From Acidobacteriota bacterium (GTDB lineage Bacteria; Acidobacteriota; Holophagae; Holophagales; Holophagaceae): a DNA stretch of 64,000 nt. The DNA lies in NCBI GenBank assembly GCA_016195985.1, contig JACPYP010000006.1:87639-151638 (forward strand). Direction: 5' to 3'. The stretch's first letter is position 1. Every line of letters begins with the position of its first letter. A program made the position numbers and the translations under genes. The notes beneath the pieces are model-generated. The model did no database searches. It worked only from the letters and a program-made list of their open reading frames with translations, and had not been told where the DNA came from. Shown here one piece after another: positions 59,926 to 64,000 of the stretch.

Positions 59926-60429
59926 TTACTTGATGCGGATCAATTCCACATCGAAGATCAGGTCCGCGTTGGGGGGAATGTCCCCGCCGGCGCCCTTGGC
60001 GCCATAGCCCAGGTGCGAAGGAATGTAGAGGGTGCGCTTGCCCCCCACCTTCATGCTGATGACGCCTTCATCCCACCCCTTGATCACCCGGCCCACCCCG
60101 ATGGGGATGGCCAGTGGCTCGTTGCGATCCCTGGAGCTGTCGAACTTCAGCCCTCGCTCGCCCTTGCCCTTGTCCAGCCAGCCCGTGTAGTGGACCAGGC
60201 ACTTCTGCCCTTTCTGGGGCGTCTCGCCGGTGCCCACCACGGCATCCACGTATTTCAGCCCGGATTCGGTCGTGATCATGTCAGGTCCCTTCTGCGCGGG
60301 CTCGGCCGCTTTCTTGGGTGTCTTTTTCTTGGCGGCCTTTTTCGCGCTTGGCGCGGTCTGGGGCCCATCCGCGCCCGCAAGCGGAAAGCCTGCGATCAGG
60401 ATGGCGAGGCCCAGGGCTGTTCGCTTCAT
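59926..60429 (-). CDS. FKBP-type peptidyl-prolyl isomerase, exported
   Basis: A 167-residue protein. A signal peptide (RTALGLAILIAGFPLAG) leads to a Lys/Ala/Pro-rich linker (KKAAKKKTPKKAAEP) and a single FKBP domain from about residue 57: GLKYVDAVVGTGETPQKGQ, VHYTGWLDKGKGERGLKFDSS (split), VGRVIKGWDEGVISMKVGGK and PSHLGYGAKGAGGDIPPNAD, ending FDVELIRIK. It speeds proline isomerisation in envelope proteins. The linker resembles the Lys-rich secreted proteins elsewhere in the window. GGTGAG precedes the ATG, just after the stop of the upstream gene. Confidence 0.92.
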   Translation of the reverse strand: MKRTALGLAILIAGFPLAGADGPQTAPSAKKAAKKKTPKKAAEPAQKGPDMITTESGLKYVDAVVGTGETPQKGQKCLVHYTGWLDKGKGERGLKFDSSRDRNEPLAIPIGVGRVIKGWDEGVISMKVGGKRTLYIPSHLGYGAKGAGGDIPPNADLIFDVELIRIK

Positions 60430-60432
60430 GTC

Positions 60433-60741
60433 TCACCTCGGAGTGGGTTCATCTCCCATTGTGCAGGTGTACTTGACGGACGTTGTAATTTTGCCCGCCA
60501 CGTCTTTCCGGTACAGCCCGATGCTCGGCCCCTGGGAATGGGCCGCAAGGGCCGAGGCATCCGCGTAGAGCTCGAAGAGGACCAGCTTGCAGGCATCCTC
60601 GGCCGGAACCATCACCTCAAACTGCAGGGTGCCCGGTTCGTCCCTCAGACAGCGCGCCCGGTGTTCGAGAAGGGCGCGCAGGATCTCCGCCTTCGATTCG
60701 GGCTCGAACCCGATGGTCACCACGAGACTCACCCTGCCCAT
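60433..60741 (-). CDS. ABM/YgiN-like monooxygenase-fold protein
   Basis: A 102-residue protein from the ATG at 60741 with GGGAGG four bases upstream. It has the dimeric ferredoxin-like fold of the antibiotic biosynthesis monooxygenase family: VSLVVTIGFEPESKAEILRA, CLRDEPGTLQFEVMVPAED, and the ELYADASALAAHSQGPSI stretch that carries the conserved Y and H. YgiN-type members act on quinols; others have unknown substrates. It precedes the FKBP gene by three bases, so they form an operon. Confidence 0.82.
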   Translation of the reverse strand: MGRVSLVVTIGFEPESKAEILRALLEHRARCLRDEPGTLQFEVMVPAEDACKLVLFELYADASALAAHSQGPSIGLYRKDVAGKITTSVKYTCTMGDEPTPR

Positions 60742-60795
60742 GCTTCCTCCCTGGCCCGCGCCCACAAAAAAGCCCCGCGTGCGCGGGGCGTTCTT

Positions 60796-60873
60796 TCTGG
60801 CTCCGGAGGAGGGATTTGAACCCCCGACCTAGTGATTAACAGTCACCCGCTCTGACCCCTGAGCTACTCCGGA
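60796..60873 (-). tRNA. tRNA-Asn (GUU anticodon)
   Basis: The acceptor arms TCCGGAG and CTCCGGA pair. The D-arm has GCTCAGGGGTCAGAGC, the anticodon stem GGTGA/TCACT encloses CTGTTAA with anticodon GTT, and the T-arm is GGGGGTTCAAATCCCTC. The 3' CCA is encoded at 60796-60798. Confidence 0.97.
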
Positions 60874-60959
60874 AGGGCGAAGATCCATTCTACCGGATGG
60901 AGCGGAGGATTCAAGCGGGAGGCTCGCAGACCTGTGATCCCCGTCGCCCTGCGAAGGCC

Positions 60960-61544
60960 TCAAGCCCGCTGCAGTTCCATCAGGATCTGCCGCGCGGAAG
61001 CCTTGAGAGTCTCGATGACGCCGGTGCCCTTGTTGGCCACGGCCTCGATCATGGGTTCGCCGCGGAAGCGGAGGAGGCGCTCCATCTCCGCCACGGTGGC
61101 GGCCGAGGGCATGTCCCGCTTGTTCAGCTGGAGGACGTAGGGAATGGAACGGATGTCGAAGCCGTTCTCCTTGAGGTTGGTGGCCAGGTTCGCAATGGAT
61201 TCGATGTTGGCTTCCATGCGCGCCTTCTGGCTGTCGGCCACGAAGATGAGGCCGTCGCAGCCGCGCAGGATCAGCTTCCGGCTGGCGTCGTAGAAAACCT
61301 GCCCGGGCACGGTGTAAAGGTGGAAGCGCACCTTGAAGCCCTTGACGGTGCCCATGTCCAGCGGCAGGAAATCGAAGAACAGGGTGCGGTCGGTTTCCGT
61401 GGCCAGGCTGACGAGCTTTCCGCGCTTGTCGGGATTGGCCTGCTCGTAGATCCACTGGATGTTCGTGGTCTTTCCGCAGAGGCCCGGACCGTAGTAGACG
61501 ATCTTGCAGTTGATCTCACGGGACGCGTAGTTGATGAAGGTCAT
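60960..61544 (-). CDS. mglA: MglA-type Ras-like GTPase
   Basis: A 194-residue GTPase that sets polarity of motility systems in myxobacteria and relatives. It opens MTFINYASREINCKIVYYGP and has a P-loop YYGPGLCGKTTN near residue 17, switch region TETDRTLFFDFLPLDMG, the PGQVFYDASRKLIL motif and NKRD for guanine specificity near 142. It follows mglB by 15 bases. In the GTP form it would localise to a pole and bind motor effectors. Which motility system it serves here is unknown; motAB and PilZ proteins are in the window. Confidence 0.93.
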   Translation of the reverse strand: MTFINYASREINCKIVYYGPGLCGKTTNIQWIYEQANPDKRGKLVSLATETDRTLFFDFLPLDMGTVKGFKVRFHLYTVPGQVFYDASRKLILRGCDGLIFVADSQKARMEANIESIANLATNLKENGFDIRSIPYVLQLNKRDMPSAATVAEMERLLRFRGEPMIEAVANKGTGVIETLKASARQILMELQRA

Positions 61545-61559
61545 GTCGCGCCTTGTGGC

Positions 61560-62057
61560 TCAATCGCCGAAGAGGCGGTCGATGTCTTCGTCAGTGATCT
61601 CCGAGAAGGGGCTCTCGAAACGGCTGCCCGCATCGGATTCCTTCTGCGCGCGCTGCTCCACCTGGTCGAAGATCTCCTGGAGTTCCTTGCTGGCCTTTTT
61701 CACCCGCAGGCGCACCAGGGCCAGGCTGGAGTTCTGGTCGAAGATCACGACGAGGATGCCGCGCTTGCCCACGATGGAGATGTGCAGGTTGTCCTTCTCG
61801 CCCTCATGGAAGAGGAGGCTGAATTCCTTCTCGCCGATGAGCTTCGCCAGCCCGTCGGTGGCGGCTACGTTGCCGGCGGTGAGGGAGGCCAGGCTGGTGG
61901 CGTCGATGCTCTTCACGTCGCCGGCGGCTGCGATCTGCTGGCCGTTCTTGTCGACCAGGAAAACCACCTTCGCGGAAGCGTCCTTTTCCAAGCGGCCGAT
62001 GATCTCCTGGAGGAGCTTGTACTCCTCCTCGAACAACATGAGATCAAGCTTTGCCAC
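61560..62057 (-). CDS. mglB: MglB-type roadblock/LC7 GAP
   Basis: A 165-residue roadblock-domain protein from a GTG at 62057 with GGAGG five bases upstream; the next ATG is six codons on. It begins LMLFEEEYKLLQEIIGRLEK and has AKVVFLVDKNGQQIAAAGDV, SLASLTAGNVAATDGLAKL and NLHISIVGKRGILVVIFD, the typical roadblock strands and helix. A charged C-terminal helix (ASKELQEIFDQVEQRA) and acidic tail follow. MglB is the GTPase-activating partner of MglA and localises opposite to it. Upstream of mglA in the usual order. Confidence 0.9.
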   Translation of the reverse strand: MAKLDLMLFEEEYKLLQEIIGRLEKDASAKVVFLVDKNGQQIAAAGDVKSIDATSLASLTAGNVAATDGLAKLIGEKEFSLLFHEGEKDNLHISIVGKRGILVVIFDQNSSLALVRLRVKKASKELQEIFDQVEQRAQKESDAGSRFESPFSEITDEDIDRLFGD

Positions 62058-62100
62058 GACCGCCTCCGGTAGGACCCGATGCTGGAGGATACCGCACTTT

Positions 62101-62937
62101 TCAGTAGGCGCCGGAGCCCGTGCGGCCCTGGACCACGGCCACGGAGGCGGACAGACCCAGCCGCGTGGCCCCGGCGAGGACCATCTGCAGGGCCGTCTCA
62201 TAGGTCCGGATGCCGCCGGAGGCCTTCACCCCCATGGAGGAACCCGCGATGCGGCGCATGAGCGCCACGTCTTCCTGGGTGGCCCCGCCGGTGGAGAAAC
62301 CGGTGGATGTTTTCACGAAATCCAGGCCGGCCTCCCCCGCCAATTCGCAGGCACGGAGCTTCTCGGCCTCATCAAGGAGGCAGGTCTCCAGGATCACTTT
62401 GAGCGTGGCCGGGGCCGGAACGGCGGCCCTCAGCCCTTCCATGTCTTTGCGGACCGCTTCCCAGTCCCCGGCCTTGGCGCAGCCGACGGCGAGCACCATG
62501 TCCACTTCCTGGGCCCCTTCCCTCAGCGCCAGTTCAGCTTCCAGGGCCTTGGCCCGGAAGGCCATGGCGCCCAGAGGGAAACCCACCACGGTGCAGGTCC
62601 GCACGGAGCTGCCCTTCAGCAGGGAGGCAGCCAGGGGCACCCAGAGGGGGTTCACGCACACCGAGGCGAATCCATGGGCGAGGGCTTCGGCGCAAAGAGT
62701 CTCGACTTGAGAACCCTTGGCATCCGGCTTGAGAAGGGTGTGGTCGATGAGCGGGGACAGATCCCATGGCCCTTCGGCCGGAGCGATCTGGGCCAGGGGG
62801 CGGTGGTGGAGGCCTTTGGCGTCCCGGAAGAGGGCGTAGCCTTCGGTGCATCCCAGGAGTTGCGTCGTGCCCGCCTTGGGGGATTGAGGAGCCCGGGCGC
62901 GGATCTCCGCAGTGAGGTCGAGGAGTGGATCGATCAT
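62101..62937 (-). CDS. deoC: Deoxyribose-phosphate aldolase
   Basis: Cleaves 2-deoxyribose-5-phosphate to glyceraldehyde-3-phosphate and acetaldehyde. A 278-residue protein, about 50 residues longer than common DeoC because of an N-terminal extension (residues 1-58). Motifs are PLIDHTLLKPDAKGSQVETL near residue 62, FASVCVNPLWVPLA, TVVGFPLGAM, the Schiff-base Lys in FVKTSTGFSTGGAT near 200 and VKASGGIRTYETAL near 233. The acetaldehyde product could be a substrate for the aldehyde oxidoreductases in this window, which is inference. GGAGG is one base from the ATG, so the start is uncertain. Confidence 0.93.
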   Translation of the reverse strand: MIDPLLDLTAEIRARAPQSPKAGTTQLLGCTEGYALFRDAKGLHHRPLAQIAPAEGPWDLSPLIDHTLLKPDAKGSQVETLCAEALAHGFASVCVNPLWVPLAASLLKGSSVRTCTVVGFPLGAMAFRAKALEAELALREGAQEVDMVLAVGCAKAGDWEAVRKDMEGLRAAVPAPATLKVILETCLLDEAEKLRACELAGEAGLDFVKTSTGFSTGGATQEDVALMRRIAGSSMGVKASGGIRTYETALQMVLAGATRLGLSASVAVVQGRTGSGAY

Positions 62938-62983
62938 GCCTCCATCATGGCCGGGCCAGAGCCCTGCGGAAAGACAGGCACGA

Positions 62984-63007
62984 AAAAGCGGGCCGAAGCC
63001 CGCTTTT
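62984..63007 (-). terminator. Terminator after the Lys-rich protein gene
   Basis: AAAAGCGGGC pairs with GCCCGCTTTT around CGAA. On the minus strand the stem is followed by a further T and C. Confidence 0.85.
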
Positions 63008-63025
63008 CCTTACGAATGAAACCGA

Positions 63026-63538
63026 CTACTTCTTGGCTTCTTCCTTCTTCTCGGCCTTGGCAGCCTTCTTCGCCTTCTTGGCCTTCTTCTCGGCCTTGGG
63101 GGCGGCTTCGGCCTTCTTCTCTTCGGCGGTCAGGGCCTTCTTCTCTTCCTTCTTGGCTTCGGCCTTCTCAGCCTTGGCAGCCTTCTTCGCCTTCTTGGCC
63201 TTCTTCTCGGCCTTGGGGGCGGCTTCAGCCTTCTTCTCTTCGGCGGTCAGGGCCTTCTTGGCCTCGGCCTTCTTCTCTTCCTTCTTGGGCTCGGCCTTCT
63301 TGTCGGCCTTCTTCTCGTCCTTCTTCTCGGCCTTCTTCTCGGCCTTCTTCTCTTCGGAAGTCAGAGCCTTCTTGGCCTCAGCCTTCTTCTCTTCCTTCTT
63401 GGGCTCGGCCTTCTTCTCGGCCTTCTTCTCGACCTTCTCGACCTTCTCAGCCTTCTTCGCTTCAGGCTTCTTGGCCTCTTCAGCGAAGACGGGGCTGATC
63501 AGAGCGGCGGCAACGAGCAGCGCGGCAAGCTTCTTCAT
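63026..63538 (-). CDS. Secreted Lys/Ala/Glu-rich repeat protein
   Basis: A 170-residue protein. A clear signal peptide (KKLAALLVAAALISPVFA) is followed by 150 residues made almost only of Lys, Ala and Glu, with a few Pro, Val, Thr and Leu. The unit KKALTAEEKKAEAAPKAEKK and the block KKAKKAKKAAKAEK occur twice, and KKAEPKKEEKKAEAKKALT also occurs twice. It is predicted as long charged helices with strong positive charge. It could bind DNA, LPS or other anionic polymers, or act as a spacer; no enzymatic motif exists. It has its own promoter region and terminator. Confidence 0.7.
   Translation of the reverse strand: MKKLAALLVAAALISPVFAEEAKKPEAKKAEKVEKVEKKAEKKAEPKKEEKKAEAKKALTSEEKKAEKKAEKKDEKKADKKAEPKKEEKKAEAKKALTAEEKKAEAAPKAEKKAKKAKKAAKAEKAEAKKEEKKALTAEEKKAEAAPKAEKKAKKAKKAAKAEKKEEAKK
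63051..63255 (-). repeat. Internal direct repeats in the Lys-rich gene
   Basis: About 84 bases near 63051-63134 recur near 63171-63254 with few changes. They encode the duplicated KKALTAEEKK-to-AAKAEK block and suggest recent in-frame duplication. Confidence 0.7.
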
Positions 63539-63712
63539 GGGGGTTCTCCCTGGGTTGATCCGGCACGGCCGGAAGTGCCAGAGATAAAGCAGGGTTCACG
63601 CCAAACGTTAATTTATTAAAAATAAGCAACTTGTATTCGCAATGGAGCCCCAAAAAGTGTGGTGTTCTGCAACTTGTAGCAGGGTGCGACGGTCCTGTTT
63701 TATCCCGGCAGG
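63539..63712 (-). promoter_or_regulatory. Promoter region of the Lys-rich protein gene
   Basis: 174 bp, AT-rich in the middle (TTTTTAATAAATTAACG on the minus strand near 63608-63624). A GGCAC/GTGCC dyad lies near the gene start. No clear sigma-54 spacing. Also downstream of the regulator gene at 63713. Confidence 0.4.
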
Positions 63713-64000
63713 TTATTCCCCGTCGTGGAAGCCATACCGCTTGAGTTTCCGGTAGAGCGTCGTCCGATCCACACCGAGAATCTCAGCAATGCGCTGTTTT
63801 TCCTTGTGGCGGCCAACCAGCAGCTGAATGTACCGGCGCTCAAGCTCATCCAGGGATGGCCAATCTTCGATCAGGGTGGGGAGATCCTCGCAGGTCTCAG
63901 GGCGGTGCAGGGTTCTTCGCAACACGTCCGCCTGGATTTTCGCCGGCAGGTCGTCCACGGTGATCTCCCGCCCGCGGCTCAGCTGCGTGAGGTTCTCCAC
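63713..64000 (-). CDS. C-terminus of sigma-54-dependent NtrC-type regulator, partial
   Basis: The visible 95 residues include the end of an AAA+ domain (MENLTQLSRGREITVDDLPA, in the place of the conserved LENxIERA region) and a Fis-type helix-turn-helix (KQRIAEILGVDRTTLYRKLKRYG). This is the usual C-terminus of NtrC-family activators that act with sigma-54. The receiver and ATPase parts lie to the right of the window. It could be the partner of one of the orphan kinases, but nothing in the sequence shows that. Confidence 0.9.
   Translation of the reverse strand: MENLTQLSRGREITVDDLPAKIQADVLRRTLHRPETCEDLPTLIEDWPSLDELERRYIQLLVGRHKEKQRIAEILGVDRTTLYRKLKRYGFHDGE

Noticed and set aside
61531..63498. 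655-codon open frame on the plus strand
   Set aside because: It is antisense to mglB, deoC and the Lys-rich gene, and its product is a low-complexity Ser/Pro/Arg string. High GC keeps the frame open.
63560..63580. Sigma-54 promoter before the Lys-rich gene
   Set aside because: TGGCAC is present but the GC element is not at the required ten-base spacing.

Overview
The window is high-GC, densely coded bacterial chromosome with about 55 genes, one tRNA and no rRNA. The gene set suggests an anaerobic or facultative Acidobacteriota of the Holophaga/Geothrix type. The pointers are a eukaryotic-type citrate synthase beside an ATP-citrate-lyase pair, a tungsten aldehyde:ferredoxin oxidoreductase with its own tungstate transporter, MglA/MglB and PilZ proteins, and dispersed CACCACCAAG-type hairpins. 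The taxon is an inference from gene content, not from a search.

Layout. 1-5.5 kb: edge of a POT-type transporter, a secreted lipoprotein, an amidohydrolase and a malic enzyme. 5.5-10.3 kb (minus): a molybdenum operon (moeA, small membrane protein, modCBA) after a PilZ gene. 10.4-12.7 kb: rplI and an HU gene, then a low-GC scar with an IS110 transposase remnant between two direct repeats. 12.7-15.5 kb (minus): AraC/GyrI regulator, then ferritin and a haem-protein-like gene behind a 27-bp palindrome. 15.9-22.2 kb: two orphan histidine kinases around a LysR/aldehyde dehydrogenase divergon. 22.2-31.4 kb (minus): the tungsten region (MoaD/ThiS-like carrier, AOR, four-cluster ferredoxin, tupC, tupB, pruA, tupA, ModE-like regulator) and a DegT aminotransferase. 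31.5-44.8 kb: lysS, an outer-membrane-type protein, citrate synthase facing aclB-aclA, pyrG, a GxxExxY gene inside an inverted-repeat element, argS and a transketolase N-half. 45-50.1 kb: rpsT with a triplicated tail and terminator, gluQ, a methyltransferase, a deoxyhypusine-synthase-like gene and motAB. 50.5-54.6 kb (minus): LolA-like protein, a split mannose isomerase/guanylyltransferase pair, pfkA, a basic secreted protein and a CheZ-like protein. 54.7-59.8 kb (plus): thiC, a DJ-1 protein, a DapF homologue lacking both catalytic cysteines behind a Cys-rich mini-ORF, and a SAM-I riboswitch controlling a cystathionine gamma-synthase-type enzyme. 59.9-64 kb (minus): FKBP, a monooxygenase-like protein, tRNA-Asn, mglB-mglA, deoC, a Lys-rich repeat protein and the C-terminus of an NtrC-type regulator.

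How the parts fit. Molybdate (ModABC) and tungstate (TupABC) uptake, MoeA and a diglycine-ending sulfur carrier could all feed the pterin cofactor of the AOR, whose electrons would pass to the adjacent polyferredoxin. Malic enzyme, citrate synthase and ATP-citrate lyase place much of the C4/C6 acid-to-acetyl-CoA exchange in one window. MotAB, the CheZ-like protein, PilZ and MglAB point to motility and polarity control.

Most unusual items: the GxxExxY-bearing inverted-repeat element and its empty hairpin relatives; the Cys-less DapF with its Cys-rich leader; the 908-residue ATP-citrate-lyase large subunit; and the rpsT tail/terminator triplication.
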